Assembly (NCBI GenBank): GCA_023475345.1
Contig: JAMCWD010000050.1
Span: forward strand, 31,481-95,480
Length of the DNA stretch: 64,000 bases
Direction of reading: 5' to 3'
From: Chloroflexota bacterium
GTDB taxonomy: Bacteria; Vulcanimicrobiota; JAMCWD01
Notes under the pieces: model-generated
What the model was told of the DNA's origin: nothing
Database searches by the model: none
Seen by the model: only the letters and a program-made list of their open reading frames with translations
Translations under genes and position numbers: made by a program
Part shown: positions 18,039 to 30,211 of the stretch, in pieces
Layout of the letters: every line of letters begins with the position of its first letter
Numbering within the stretch: position 1 is the first letter of the stretch

Positions 18039-19061
18039 CTAAATCAAGCCTTCGACATCGACCTCACGCAGGAAGCGGGTGTCATTTTCGGGCAGCGACA
18101 CGTTAATGAACATGCCCGATCCTATCTCAAACCCGGCAGCCTTTGTAAGCCTTGGAATTATTGAAATGTACCAGTGGAGATAACTGACATTGCCCATCTC
18201 CCTCGGCGCAGTCCTGATCGCATAATTATAGTCGGGATTCCCCAGCCCGTAATAAAGCTTTGCAAGACACTTTTTCAATACCGGGGCAAGGTCATCTACC
18301 TGTTCATCGGTAATATGAGAGTAGCTGCTGGCGTGTTCTTTCGGCAGTATCCACATCTGGAAAGGGGCCATTGCCGCATAAGGAACTATCACTACAAAAT
18401 GTTCGCTTTCCATGACCACGCGCTCTTTCAAGCGCAACTCGTCGTTTAACATATTGCAGAAAACACATTCGCCGGTATCGTCGAAATATATCATCGCCTC
18501 TTCGATACGGTGCCTTATATCGCCGGGGATAATTGGCGTCGCCACGACCTGGGAATGGGGATGCTCAAGCGAAGTCCCTGCGGATTCGCCGTGATTTTTG
18601 AAGATTATTACCTGGGCGGCCCTCGGATCATCTTCGACCATCCGGTAAAAGGCCCGGTAAACTTTCAATATTTCCTTAACCTGGGAAACGGGCATCAAGG
18701 CTGTAGTTGTATTATGAACGGGCGCCTCGATGATAACATCATGATAGCCCACACCGTCCATTCTGCGAATTACGCCGTCCTGGGTCCTTTTGAGCGAACC
18801 ATCAGGGCTCAGGGCAAAAAATTTATTCGGAACGACCTTCACAAGCCACTTCCCGTCATCTCCTTTTACTTCGATTACAGGCTCCAGGGTCAGTTTCTCG
18901 TTCCCGATACAAAACGGACATGTTGCCGAATAAGACGGCTTGTCTTTTATATCCGCTTTACCTTTATCATCCTTTCTCTTGAAATCCTCCGGGCGCTTCG
19001 CCCTCTCTTTTGCAATTATGACCCATTCCTTGGTGGCCATGTTCTGTCTCAATTCCGACAT
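18039..19061 (-). CDS. galT: Galactose-1-phosphate uridylyltransferase family protein
   Basis: The 340-residue HIT-superfamily protein matches GalT in length and motifs. It has the zinc-binding CPFC near residue 49, a second CxxC in GECVFCNML, and the nucleotidyl-transfer active site HPH in SLEHPHSQVVATP. The conserved NKFFAL and QMWILPKEHASSY segments are also present. It would exchange UMP between UDP-glucose and galactose-1-phosphate in the Leloir pathway; relatives acting on other sugar phosphates or ADP-sugars exist, and no galK or galE is visible here. The start has AAGGTGA close upstream. It lies at the edge of the accessory region to the right. Confidence 0.85.
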   Translation of the reverse strand: MSELRQNMATKEWVIIAKERAKRPEDFKRKDDKGKADIKDKPSYSATCPFCIGNEKLTLEPVIEVKGDDGKWLVKVVPNKFFALSPDGSLKRTQDGVIRRMDGVGYHDVIIEAPVHNTTTALMPVSQVKEILKVYRAFYRMVEDDPRAAQVIIFKNHGESAGTSLEHPHSQVVATPIIPGDIRHRIEEAMIYFDDTGECVFCNMLNDELRLKERVVMESEHFVVIVPYAAMAPFQMWILPKEHASSYSHITDEQVDDLAPVLKKCLAKLYYGLGNPDYNYAIRTAPREMGNVSYLHWYISIIPRLTKAAGFEIGSGMFINVSLPENDTRFLREVDVEGLI

Positions 19062-19239
19062 TTAATCACCTTCTCAAATATATTTCGTAATATTGAATTT
19101 CCCCTAATAATTCAAATTCAAACCTCAAACTTCCTTTCTTCGAAATTAAAAACTGTTCATGGAAGATTGATCGCCTCTGAACTTCAGTCTCAACCCTGCA
19201 TATTAGCAAATCGAATTCCCATACTGAAAAGCAAACACC

Positions 19240-19266
19240 GTCATCCCCGCGAAGGCGGGTATCCAG
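19240..19266. repeat. REP-like palindromic element
   Basis: TCATCCCCGC-GAAG-GCGGGTATCCAG contains a 5-bp stem with loop GAAG. This is the common dispersed intergenic palindrome type found in many bacterial genomes. Confidence 0.6.
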
Positions 19267-19312
19267 TGCAAGAATGCGAACTTCAGCCTTAACGAACTGG
19301 GGTACCGAAATT

Positions 19313-19331
19313 CCCCCTTTGTTGAAGGGGG
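19313..19331. repeat. Short palindromic repeat
   Basis: CCCCCTT and AAGGGGG flank a TGTTG loop, then GCGCGGGGGATGTC follows. The form is typical of dispersed intergenic repeats rather than a terminator, as no T-run follows. Confidence 0.5.
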
Positions 19332-19436
19332 CGCGGGGGATGTCGAGTTGCCGCCTGTTCAGTTATTGGTTTAATCGCAGAGTTCGCAGAGGATTCCCGT
19401 AGAGGACGCGGTGATTCTCATCTGTGTTTTTATAAT

Positions 19437-19462
19437 CAAATTCAAAAATCAAGATCTGAGGT
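19437..19462 (+). repeat. Left arm of 26-bp inverted repeat flanking the methyltransferase
   Basis: This 26-bp sequence, starting CAAATTCAAAAATC, is found as an exact reverse complement at 20507-20532. The pair encloses the methyltransferase gene. Confidence 0.8.
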
Positions 19463-19505
19463 CTAAAGGTAAGATCTGAGGTCTAAAGGTATGAGGTCTA
19501 AAGGT
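19451..19505 (+). repeat. Tandem 20-bp repeat, 2.75 copies
   Basis: The unit AAGATCTGAGGTCTAAAGGT occurs at 19451-19470 and 19471-19490, with a truncated copy at 19491-19505. A related pair is at 20772-20812. The core AGATCTGAGGTCT is nearly palindromic. Confidence 0.85.
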
Positions 19506-19604
19506 ATTTCCGTTGTCTGGCGGCCTTTTGAGGTAGAAGCTATTTGTTAGGTTCTTTTCACTTCTTTATTAACCTTTTTGCATAGACAGTAGCATCCAGT
19601 TCAA

Positions 19605-20324
19605 TTATTTTTTTCGCAAGACGAAAGCGATAAAGTTCAGATATTTCCCGCCGCCAGCCTCTATCGTCTTACGGTCATTGACCGCAACTTCATTTTCTTG
19701 CCTGAGCCAATCTGCCCAAAGCTCGTCATTATTTCCCTTCATCTCGTAAATGGAAATGACCTCGGCATCCCGACTACTATTCAATATTTCCGTCCAATAG
19801 GTGATGTCACGAAGATAGGCAAGCTGCTCCGGTGTCCATGAAAGGAGCAGTTCTTTCGGAAGATTATCATGGCAATCCTTTTTCATACCGGGAACACAGA
19901 TGTAAAGATAACCGCCGCTTTTGACGAAAGGTAACAGCTTTGTGTCCAAGTATTCTGGGTCGCGTCCCCAAAAATTGTAGGAATCGGTACTGACAATTGC
20001 GTCAAAAATCTCTTTCTCAAACGGCAGGGTATCGGCATCTGTTTTTACAGGTATGATTTGCTCATGGGTTAGTCCCATTTCATCAAAGAATTTGCGGTTC
20101 TCCTGCGGGTCACTCCACAAATCGGCGGCATAAACGGTGAAACCATAATCTTTTACGAGCATAACGCTTGTAAGTCCTTGTCCACTCCCGAGGTCACAGA
20201 CAAAACTTCCAGCAGGAATTTTATGATTTAGCAGCATTTCTTCCTGTAATTTGAAAGGGTTAGGCCCCATGATTTTAGCCAGTAATTCGGGGGTGTTGTA
20301 CTTTTGGCTTTTAGTATACTCCAT
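19605..20324 (-). CDS. Class I SAM-dependent methyltransferase
   Basis: This 239-residue Rossmann-fold methyltransferase has the SAM-binding motif I FVCDLGSGQGLTSVML (about 41-56), an acidic residue after strand 2 (AADLW) and the motif IV region DAIVSTDSYNFWG. Members of this general type methylate small molecules; the substrate cannot be named. GGAG lies 8 bases before the ATG. The gene sits alone between two arms of a 26-bp inverted repeat and next to a transposase remnant, so it may be a transferred cassette. The methyltransferase fold is certain and the physiological role unknown. Confidence 0.88.
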   Translation of the reverse strand: MEYTKSQKYNTPELLAKIMGPNPFKLQEEMLLNHKIPAGSFVCDLGSGQGLTSVMLVKDYGFTVYAADLWSDPQENRKFFDEMGLTHEQIIPVKTDADTLPFEKEIFDAIVSTDSYNFWGRDPEYLDTKLLPFVKSGGYLYICVPGMKKDCHDNLPKELLLSWTPEQLAYLRDITYWTEILNSSRDAEVISIYEMKGNNDELWADWLRQENEVAVNDRKTIEAGGGKYLNFIAFVLRKK

Positions 20325-20506
20325 TGTGATTGCTCCTTGTTTTTTATTTGCTTCATTACTTTTATATAGTTTATAGTTAAATTATACTCCGCTCCTTTTA
20401 TAAAAGCTCCCTACTTACATCTAAGACCTCAGATCTTGACAGGCTGTCCGAAAATGATTCTTTCAATTTTTCATACCCTACACCTCACCCTACACCTCCA
20501 CCCTAC

Positions 20507-20532
20507 ACCTCAGATCTTGATTTTTGAATTTG
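20507..20532 (-). repeat. Right arm of 26-bp inverted repeat
   Basis: Exact reverse complement of 19437-19462. A partial copy of the same motif (TGATTTTTGAATT) also occurs at 22288-22300. Confidence 0.8.
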
Positions 20533-20557
20533 GCTCCCTCCCTTCCTCTAATACCCC

Positions 20558-20650
20558 TTTCTTTAGAACAACACTCACAGTCGAATAGTGTATTCCAAGA
20601 AAGTCTGCTTTCTCTTTTTGGTTGTGGTTGTATCTGAATTCGTGATGAGC
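20558..20650 (-). pseudogene. Remnant of a REP-associated tyrosine (Y1) transposase
   Basis: A 31-codon stretch reads EFRYNHNQKEKADFLGIHY followed by STVSVVLKK. It resembles the C-terminal helix-turn-helix end of RAYT transposases, which usually reads like QKEIAxxLGxHYSTVSRI. No catalytic HUH or tyrosine part is visible upstream. It lies among near-palindromic repeats, fitting a decayed RAYT/REP system. Confidence 0.45.
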
Positions 20651-20771
20651 CTTTAGAATTCCCCTGTTTCTCCCAACGTTTTTAAAGCGGCAGAGAGAGC
20701 CGGGAATCCCATGCGAAAAAATATTCACTCATCCCCGCATTTAAAAATTATCATCCCCAATTTCAAATATC

Positions 20772-20812
20772 AAGCTCTGAGGTCTAAACGCAAAGATCTG
20801 AGGTCTAAACGC
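20772..20812 (+). repeat. Second tandem of the AGATCTGAGGTCTAA repeat family
   Basis: Two units, AAGCTCTGAGGTCTAAACGC (20772-20791) and a near-identical copy with AGATCTGAGG (20792-20812), are related to the tandem at 19451-19505 but end in ACGC rather than AGGT. Confidence 0.8.
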
Positions 20813-20950
20813 ATATGCAAAAGACAAAAAATTGTGTATCGAGGTAATAATCGAAGAGAAAGAAGAAATTGTTTTGGAATAGGTTGTCATTGGAAATCTT
20901 AGGAAGCCGGGAATCCCAAACTGAAAGATTCAAGACTTCGCCGATCTCCC

Positions 20951-22237
20951 TTATTTTATCTCAACTTCGGCGATCCATATCTGACCGTCACGAATAAATG
21001 CTATCCTTCTCCCGTCAGGAGACCACTTGGGCTTTTCGCCATAATTGAGAATTTCAGTAAAATCTTTTGTAACAAGTTCTCCTCTAAATGGCTCTTCTTG
21101 ATATAAATTGCGAGGATATGCTGATGAGGGATTTGAAGATACGATAAAAATCCAACGCTTTAACAACAGGTCTTTTAATGAACGACCACGAATACTATGT
21201 TGTTCTAAGTCTTTCTTAATATCAAAAGCTATATATTTGCCTCGCGGCGACCAACTCGCTGAAATAGGTGCATCAGACAAAAATTGCAATCTTTTAACTT
21301 TTCCGTTTTTAGTAATTAAATAAAGGCTATATGAGGCAAAAAGAAAACCATCTCCACTTGGAGAAATAGATGAAGACACATAACTTTGTGGAAACCTTGC
21401 AATGAAATGAGAAGTTAGAGATTTTAATTCAATATATTTTAATTCAATGAAATGAGTTTCTATTTGTTTCGAAAAATTTGGGGGCCAAGCCATTAAATCT
21501 TTCTTATATTCTTCGGGACTTTCTAGATTTATCAATCTCTCAACATAATAATATACTCCCTTTCCATTGGATGACCAGCCAGACACTCCTGAACTAAATA
21601 TTTTTCCTTCTTCTTTAAGCTTTATCACCTCGTCCTGTTCATTGTGTAAATTTATTACTCTAATGAAGAGGCCTTTATCATCATAAATAAAAACAAGCCG
21701 CTTACCATCGTTTGACCAAACAGGGGAAGAACTTGGTTTCTTATCGAAAACATTTCTATATTTTTTGCTATCATAATTTATTAAATATACAGAAGGGGTT
21801 TCTCCATGCTGAGGCAAACCTTCTCTCTTAAACCATCCCTGAGCACAAAGCCATTTGCCATCAGGAGACCAAGATAAACCTCCGCCATACAAGGGCGACT
21901 CATAATAAGATCCTCCATCTCCTGCATAAAAACCAGGAAGAATCTCGTTACAACTCCCTTTAAGATCAACATGATAAATAGATAGAAACCCGCTCCTATC
22001 AGAACCACTGCCATATTCAGGTGTATATGAGAAAGTGATTTCGCGACCGTTGGGGTGCCAGACAAGATCTCCAATTACACTTTCGTTTTTCTCCTCAAGG
22101 TGTGTCAATTGATAGACTTCTAGCACTTTAATATTATCAGATAGCTTCTCGGAGGAAGTACTGCAAAAACCTGTTGAAGCAACCAGTAATTGAATCAGAA
22201 AAAAGAAAAACAGGCAGTTCCTTAGAAATTTATTCAT
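20951..22237 (-). CDS. Secreted TolB-like/WD40-like beta-propeller protein
   Basis: The 428-residue protein has a signal peptide (MNKFLRNCLFFFFLIQLLVASTGFCS) followed by repeated PD40-type blades: LVWHPNGREITFSY, LSWSPDGKWLCAQG, PVWSNDGKRLVFIY, GWSSNGKGVYYY, SWSPRGKYIAFD and KWSPDGRRIAFIRDG. Such propellers usually mediate protein contacts in the periplasm or outside the cell. ATG 22237 is chosen because AAGGAGG stands 8 bases upstream; an upstream TTG would collide with it. The gene is visibly AT-rich compared with its neighbours, suggesting transfer. No partner gene is evident. The fold is confident and the function unknown. Confidence 0.82.
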   Translation of the reverse strand: MNKFLRNCLFFFFLIQLLVASTGFCSTSSEKLSDNIKVLEVYQLTHLEEKNESVIGDLVWHPNGREITFSYTPEYGSGSDRSGFLSIYHVDLKGSCNEILPGFYAGDGGSYYESPLYGGGLSWSPDGKWLCAQGWFKREGLPQHGETPSVYLINYDSKKYRNVFDKKPSSSPVWSNDGKRLVFIYDDKGLFIRVINLHNEQDEVIKLKEEGKIFSSGVSGWSSNGKGVYYYVERLINLESPEEYKKDLMAWPPNFSKQIETHFIELKYIELKSLTSHFIARFPQSYVSSSISPSGDGFLFASYSLYLITKNGKVKRLQFLSDAPISASWSPRGKYIAFDIKKDLEQHSIRGRSLKDLLLKRWIFIVSSNPSSAYPRNLYQEEPFRGELVTKDFTEILNYGEKPKWSPDGRRIAFIRDGQIWIAEVEIK

Positions 22238-22442
22238 GACCAATACCTCCTTATGAAACGCTCAGTGCATACCCCGACCCCAGAACATGATTTTTGAATT
22301 CGGTCTCCTGCCTTTATGCTGAATTCTCACCCCCGCCTTATAAATTCTATTGCTGAATTGTTATCCCTGTTGTTCAAAAATCAGGCACTAAGGTTATTTG
22401 TGTATGAAACCTCTTCCCTTCTGAATTATTTACTGACAAAAT

Positions 22443-22724
22443 TCAATTCCCGATATTAAATGTGTCATGTGGCCGAAATAAAACATATCCAAAAAAATTG
22501 AATACGATAGCAGCTAAAACCCCCAGTATTGTAAATGCCACCCCCAAAGCTAGGCCTATCATATAATGAGGCATCGGCAGATCTCTCGCAACAGTCCTCT
22601 TATACATTCTCACTAATAAGATAGAAACAAGAATATTTGCTCCTAAAGCTAGAAAAGCCAGACCACCAACAATAAGAAAAATAATCCCTAATGAATAAAA
22701 TAATGCGACGAGAACTATTACCAT
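22443..22724 (-). CDS. Small hypothetical membrane protein
   Basis: This 93-residue frame encodes three hydrophobic stretches (VIVLVALFYSLGIIFLIVGG, ALGANILVSILLV and YMIGLALGVAFTILGVLAAI) separated by a basic loop MYKRTVARDL. I do not recognise a family. The Shine-Dalgarno match is weak. It lies upstream of the beta-propeller gene on the same strand, in the same AT-rich accessory region. The membrane-like composition supports a real gene, but this is not certain. Confidence 0.55.
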   Translation of the reverse strand: MVIVLVALFYSLGIIFLIVGGLAFLALGANILVSILLVRMYKRTVARDLPMPHYMIGLALGVAFTILGVLAAIVFNFFGYVLFRPHDTFNIGN

Positions 22725-22936
22725 TTAATATTTCACTTCTCCGGGATAATTTTTCTCATATAGTTTCGTTCCCCGAAATAATATTCTGGTGGAAACACCC
22801 GAGTCCTGCATTATTAAGCAGCACTGTTGTATCTCCGACTCAGAACCCCGCATTTAAAAAAATTTCCCCTCTTGAACAGGACAGGCGGGGGTTCGTGATG
22901 AACTTAATCCAGCAACTTAGCTCACCGGAGGAATGA

Positions 22937-24097
22937 ATGCGGATAGGGATGTTCGTAGATTGCTACGAACCAATAATAAACGGCGTAACGACCGAAGTTA
23001 AAGAGTTGAAGAAAACTCTCGAGGGCATGGGTCACGAAGTCTTCCTTTTCGTCCCGAAGGCCCCCGGCTATGCCGAGGAAGAGCGAGTTTACAGGTTTTC
23101 ATCCGTCCCGTTCATTTTCCAGCCCGAACACAGGTTCACATCCCCCTTCCCCCTGAAAATCCTGAAAGCCGTTGACACGCTGAACCTGGATGTAATTCAT
23201 ATACATACACCGTTCAACGTAGGCTGGATGGGCCTTTATAAATCGGCGAAACTGGGAATACCTGCGATATTCACCCACCATACATTCTGGGAAGACTACC
23301 TCCATTATTTCCCTATCCTGCCGCCCGGCATCGCCAGGAAAGTGGCGTATTGGCTCTATCACTTGTTTGCGGATCGCTCCAAATACATAATAGCGCCGGG
23401 CCGGGAGGCGAAGAAGAGGCTTGAAAAAATCGGGATCACCACGCCGGTTGAGGTTATACCGGGGGGCATCGACCTGGAGCTTTTCAGCCCTTTTGGGGGT
23501 GAGAAAATCCGCAAGTCCGCGCTCGGTGAAAAAGGGGAATACCTCCTGATATACGCGGGCAGGCTGGGCAAGGAGAAAAACCTGGATTACCTCATTTCTA
23601 TGATGGGCGATCTTTATAAGAGGGATTCAGGCGTCCGCCTTTTGATAGTGGGCGACGGGCCGGTCCGCCATGATCTTGAAAACAGGGTAAAAGAGCTTGG
23701 CATAAAGGATGCGGTAATATTCCAGGGGTATGTCCCCAGGGAAAAGATAGGGCCGTATTATGCCGCTTCCGACCTGCTGGTTTTCTCATCGCATACGGAG
23801 ACACAGGGGGTGGTCCTCGTGGAGTCCCTGGCATGCGGGACGCCGGTTATCGCAGTCGATGCCGAGGCCCAGAACGAGCTTTTATCCGGCAGAGGATGCG
23901 GCATACTTGTTGAAGGAGGCCCGGAGGATTTCGGAAGGATAACTTTCGGTCTTCTTCATGACCCGGACAGGCTTAAGAGAATGTCCGAAGAAGGACTGAA
24001 AGCAGCCCGGTCTTATTCAAGGCAGTCTATGGGTGAAAAGACGCTGGATATCTACCGGAAAGCCTTGACAAAACCTGAAAAAAACTCTAAAAAATAA
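22937..24097 (+). CDS. Glycosyltransferase family 4 (GT-B fold)
   Basis: This 386-residue retaining glycosyltransferase has the N-terminal acceptor domain starting MRIGMFVDCYEPIINGVTTE. The C-terminal nucleotide-sugar domain carries LIYAGRLGKEKNLDYLI, a G-D-G-P motif and the E-x7-E motif in ETQGVVLVESLACGTPVIA. The IINGV and IHIHTPFNVGWMG segments resemble diacylglycerol glucosyltransferases and PimB-like mannosyltransferases, so a role in glycolipid synthesis at the membrane is plausible but not proven. GGAGG precedes the ATG. It is followed by a phosphohexomutase that could supply sugar-1-phosphate. Confidence 0.9.
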   Translation: MRIGMFVDCYEPIINGVTTEVKELKKTLEGMGHEVFLFVPKAPGYAEEERVYRFSSVPFIFQPEHRFTSPFPLKILKAVDTLNLDVIHIHTPFNVGWMGLYKSAKLGIPAIFTHHTFWEDYLHYFPILPPGIARKVAYWLYHLFADRSKYIIAPGREAKKRLEKIGITTPVEVIPGGIDLELFSPFGGEKIRKSALGEKGEYLLIYAGRLGKEKNLDYLISMMGDLYKRDSGVRLLIVGDGPVRHDLENRVKELGIKDAVIFQGYVPREKIGPYYAASDLLVFSSHTETQGVVLVESLACGTPVIAVDAEAQNELLSGRGCGILVEGGPEDFGRITFGLLHDPDRLKRMSEEGLKAARSYSRQSMGEKTLDIYRKALTKPEKNSKK

Positions 24098-24104
24098 AGG
24101 GAAT

Positions 24105-24131
24105 TTGACAACCTACATATAATAATATACA
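24105..24131 (+). promoter_or_regulatory. Possible promoter for the phosphohexomutase gene
   Basis: TTGACA (24105-24110) and TATACA (24126-24131) are 15 bases apart, shorter than optimal. The surrounding sequence is AT-rich and the next gene starts 100 bases on. Confidence 0.35.
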
Positions 24132-24233
24132 CGAGGTTTAAAGCTACTTGCGGAGGTATTTTTAAGCCTGCGAAAATGGGTATGACAGGGCTAAAGATCC
24201 CGCGTTTATTTTTTTGTCTTCCCGGAGGTTAAA

Positions 24234-27684
<3,451 letters not shown>

Positions 27685-27709
27685 TTAAGCAAGGAAAGGA
27701 TTATCAAAA

Positions 27710-30211
27710 ATGGCTCCAGTTGATAGAATGGTTCCTGTACCTATTGAAGACGAAATGAAAGAGAGCTACATCGATTATGCAATGAGCGTAATCATGGCGC
27801 GCGCTCTGCCCGATGTCAGGGATGGCCTGAAGCCCGTCCAGCGGCGTATCCTTTTTTCGATGTCGAACATGGGCATGACGCCCGACAAGCCTCACAAGAA
27901 ATCGGCGACCATCGTCGGCGACGTCATAGGCAAATATCACCCTCACGGCGACCAGGCCATATATGACGCCCTTGTAAGGATGGCCCAGGATTTCAACATG
28001 CGTTATCCCCTGGTTGACGGTCACGGCAACTTCGGCTCCGTGGACGGCGACCCAGCAGCCGCTTACAGATACACCGAAGCCAGGCTGTCAAAGATAGCCA
28101 TGACGATATTAAAAGACCTCGAAAAAGACACGGTTGACTTCAGGCCCAACTTTGACAGCAACCACAACGAACCTGTAGTCCTTCCTTCGGGCATGCCCAA
28201 CCTGCTTGTGAACGGGTCGGGCGGCATAGCGGTAGGCATGGCGACGAACATACCCCCGCACAACCTGGGCGAGGTTATAGATGCGCTGGAACTTTTAATA
28301 AACGAGCCGGGCTGCTCCCTTGAGGAGCTTATAAATATCGTCCCTGCCCCCGATTTTCCGACAGGCGCGCTCATCCTGGGCCTTGAAGGCGCAAAACAGG
28401 CTTATACCACAGGGCGCGGGAGCGTCATCATGCGGGCAAAGACCGAGATCCAGCCTTTCAAGGGGAGCAGGCACAGGATCATAGTAAACGCCATCCCCTA
28501 CCAGGTCAACAAATCCCGTCTCCTGGAAGATATCGCGTTGAAGGTCCGCGAAAAAATAATTACCGGCGTTACCGACCTCCGGGACGAGTCCGACCGCCAC
28601 GGCATGAGGATAGTCATAGAACTCGGGCACAACGTCAACCCGAACATTACCCTGAACCAGTTGTTCAAGCATACTTACCTCCAGACTTCGTTCGGCGTTA
28701 TCCTGCTTGCTCTGGTCGAGGGCGTGCCCAGGATGCTCAACCTCAAGGAATGCCTTGAGCATTACCTGAACCACAGGCGGGTGATAGTTACCAGAAGAAC
28801 CGAGTTCGAGCTGGAAGAAGCCAGAAAAAGACATCACATAGTCGAAGGGCTGATAAAAGCCGTCGATGTCCTGGACGAAGTCATCGCGCTTATTCGTGCC
28901 AGCAAAAACCCGGAAGAAGCAAAAGACGGCCTGATGAGAGAATTCAAATTCACCGAGATCCAGGCGAAGGCGATTCTCGATATGCGGCTCGCCAGGCTCA
29001 CGGCGCTGGAACTAGAAGCGCTCGAAGACGAATTCAGGGAACTGATAAAAACCATCGCGGCCCTAGAAGAGATCCTTTCCAGCAAAAGAAGGATAGACCA
29101 CGTTATAAAAACCGAATTGAAAGAGATCAGGAAGAAGTTCGCCGACGAGCGCAGGACGGTGATCATCCCGTCGGAAGTTGATAAATTCGAAATGGAAGAC
29201 CTTATACCGAAGCAGGAAGTGGTAATAACGCTTTCACATGCGGGTTACGTCAAACGTCTTGTTTCAAGCACCTACCGCAGCCAGCACAGGGGCGGAAGAG
29301 GCGTAATGGGGTCTTCCCTCAAAGAGGAAGATTACATAACCAGGGTCATCAATACCAGCACCCACCATTTCCTGCTGTTCTTTACGAACAGGGCCAAGGT
29401 TTACCGCCTGAAAGCATACGAAATACCCCAGGCGGGAAGAAACGCAAGGGGCACGGCGATAGTCAACCTCATACCGCTTGACAAGGGAGAAAAAATAACC
29501 GAGATGATCCCCGTCAACCAGTTCGCCGAAGGCAAATACCTTTTCATGATAACCAAAAAAGGGTATGTCAAGAAAACCGAGCTTCCCGCCTTCAGCAACA
29601 TACGCAAGAGCGGGATATACGCGCTGAACCTCGGACCGGACGACGACCTGGTCGATGTAAGGCCCACTGCGGGAGACGAAGAACTGATTATTATAACGAA
29701 GCTCGGTCAGGCTCTCCGCTTTAAAGAAGAACAGGTAAGGCCCATGGGACGCTCGGCAAGGGGCGTCCGCGGCATCAGGCTCCGCAAAGGCGACATGGTG
29801 GTATCCCTGGCCGGGGTCATCTGGGGAGATGAACTGCTTGTCGCAACCGATAAAGGTTTCGGAAAAAGAACTCCCCTGGCCGACCTGAAAATTTACAACC
29901 GTGGTTGTATGGGCGTGAAAATCATGAGAGTCTCGTCCAAGGTCGGCAGACTGATAGGCGGAAAAGTAGCGACTAAAAACGACGAGATAATGCTGTCAAC
30001 CCGCGAAGGCTACATCATAAGGCTCCTGGTCAACGAGATAAGCAAGATGGGACGCATAACCAGCGGCGTAAAGCTTGTAAACCTCGAAGAAGGAGACGAA
30101 GTTACCGAGCTGACCCCGATGACTACAAACCTTGATCTTTTCGAAGCAGGCAAGGAGAATGGGAACGGTAACGGGGACGGGACGGCGGATCTTTTCGAGG
30201 ACGAAGAATGA
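27710..30211 (+). CDS. gyrA: DNA gyrase subunit A
   Basis: The 833-residue protein is the DNA-cleaving subunit. The catalytic tyrosine is Y121 in [11 protein letters not shown]. The quinolone region reads [16 protein letters not shown], so the usual serine (E. coli S83) is Q82, while the acidic residue D86 is kept. A C-terminal beta-pinwheel carries the gyrase-specific box QHRGGRGV, which marks it as GyrA rather than ParC. The acidic tail ends in DLFEDEE. Its last 4 bases overlap whiA, pointing to translational coupling. Confidence 0.97.
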   Translation: MAPVDRMVPVPIEDEMKESYIDYAMSVIMARALPDVRDGLKPVQRRILFSMSNMGMTPDKPHKKSATIVGDVIGKYHPHGDQAIYDALVRMAQDFNMRYPLVDGHGNFGSVDGDPAAAYRYTEARLSKIAMTILKDLEKDTVDFRPNFDSNHNEPVVLPSGMPNLLVNGSGGIAVGMATNIPPHNLGEVIDALELLINEPGCSLEELINIVPAPDFPTGALILGLEGAKQAYTTGRGSVIMRAKTEIQPFKGSRHRIIVNAIPYQVNKSRLLEDIALKVREKIITGVTDLRDESDRHGMRIVIELGHNVNPNITLNQLFKHTYLQTSFGVILLALVEGVPRMLNLKECLEHYLNHRRVIVTRRTEFELEEARKRHHIVEGLIKAVDVLDEVIALIRASKNPEEAKDGLMREFKFTEIQAKAILDMRLARLTALELEALEDEFRELIKTIAALEEILSSKRRIDHVIKTELKEIRKKFADERRTVIIPSEVDKFEMEDLIPKQEVVITLSHAGYVKRLVSSTYRSQHRGGRGVMGSSLKEEDYITRVINTSTHHFLLFFTNRAKVYRLKAYEIPQAGRNARGTAIVNLIPLDKGEKITEMIPVNQFAEGKYLFMITKKGYVKKTELPAFSNIRKSGIYALNLGPDDDLVDVRPTAGDEELIIITKLGQALRFKEEQVRPMGRSARGVRGIRLRKGDMVVSLAGVIWGDELLVATDKGFGKRTPLADLKIYNRGCMGVKIMRVSSKVGRLIGGKVATKNDEIMLSTREGYIIRLLVNEISKMGRITSGVKLVNLEEGDEVTELTPMTTNLDLFEAGKENGNGNGDGTADLFEDEE

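Larger units (their letters stand above)
19062..19604. other. Gene-free stretch rich in small repeats
   Basis: No convincing gene is seen in these 543 bases. They hold two short palindromic elements (19240-19266 and 19313-19331), one arm of a 26-bp inverted repeat (19437-19462) and a tandem 20-bp repeat (19451-19505). Open frames here, including one reading HPREGGYPV, are translations of the repeats. Confidence 0.6.
20325..20950. other. Stretch without an intact gene: repeats and a transposase remnant
   Basis: The stretch contains the methyltransferase promoter region (AT-rich, 20340-20400), an inverted copy of the AAGATCTGAGGTCT motif near 20424-20437, three copies of CCCTACACCTC at 20476-20510, the right arm of the 26-bp inverted repeat, a RAYT-like transposase fragment and a further tandem repeat at 20772-20812. 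No intact gene is seen. Confidence 0.6.

Noticed and set aside
18510..19292. Long plus-strand open frame opposite galT, ending in HPREGGYPV-like residues
   Set aside because: It is antisense to galT, and its end is a translation of a REP-like palindrome, a well-known source of false genes.
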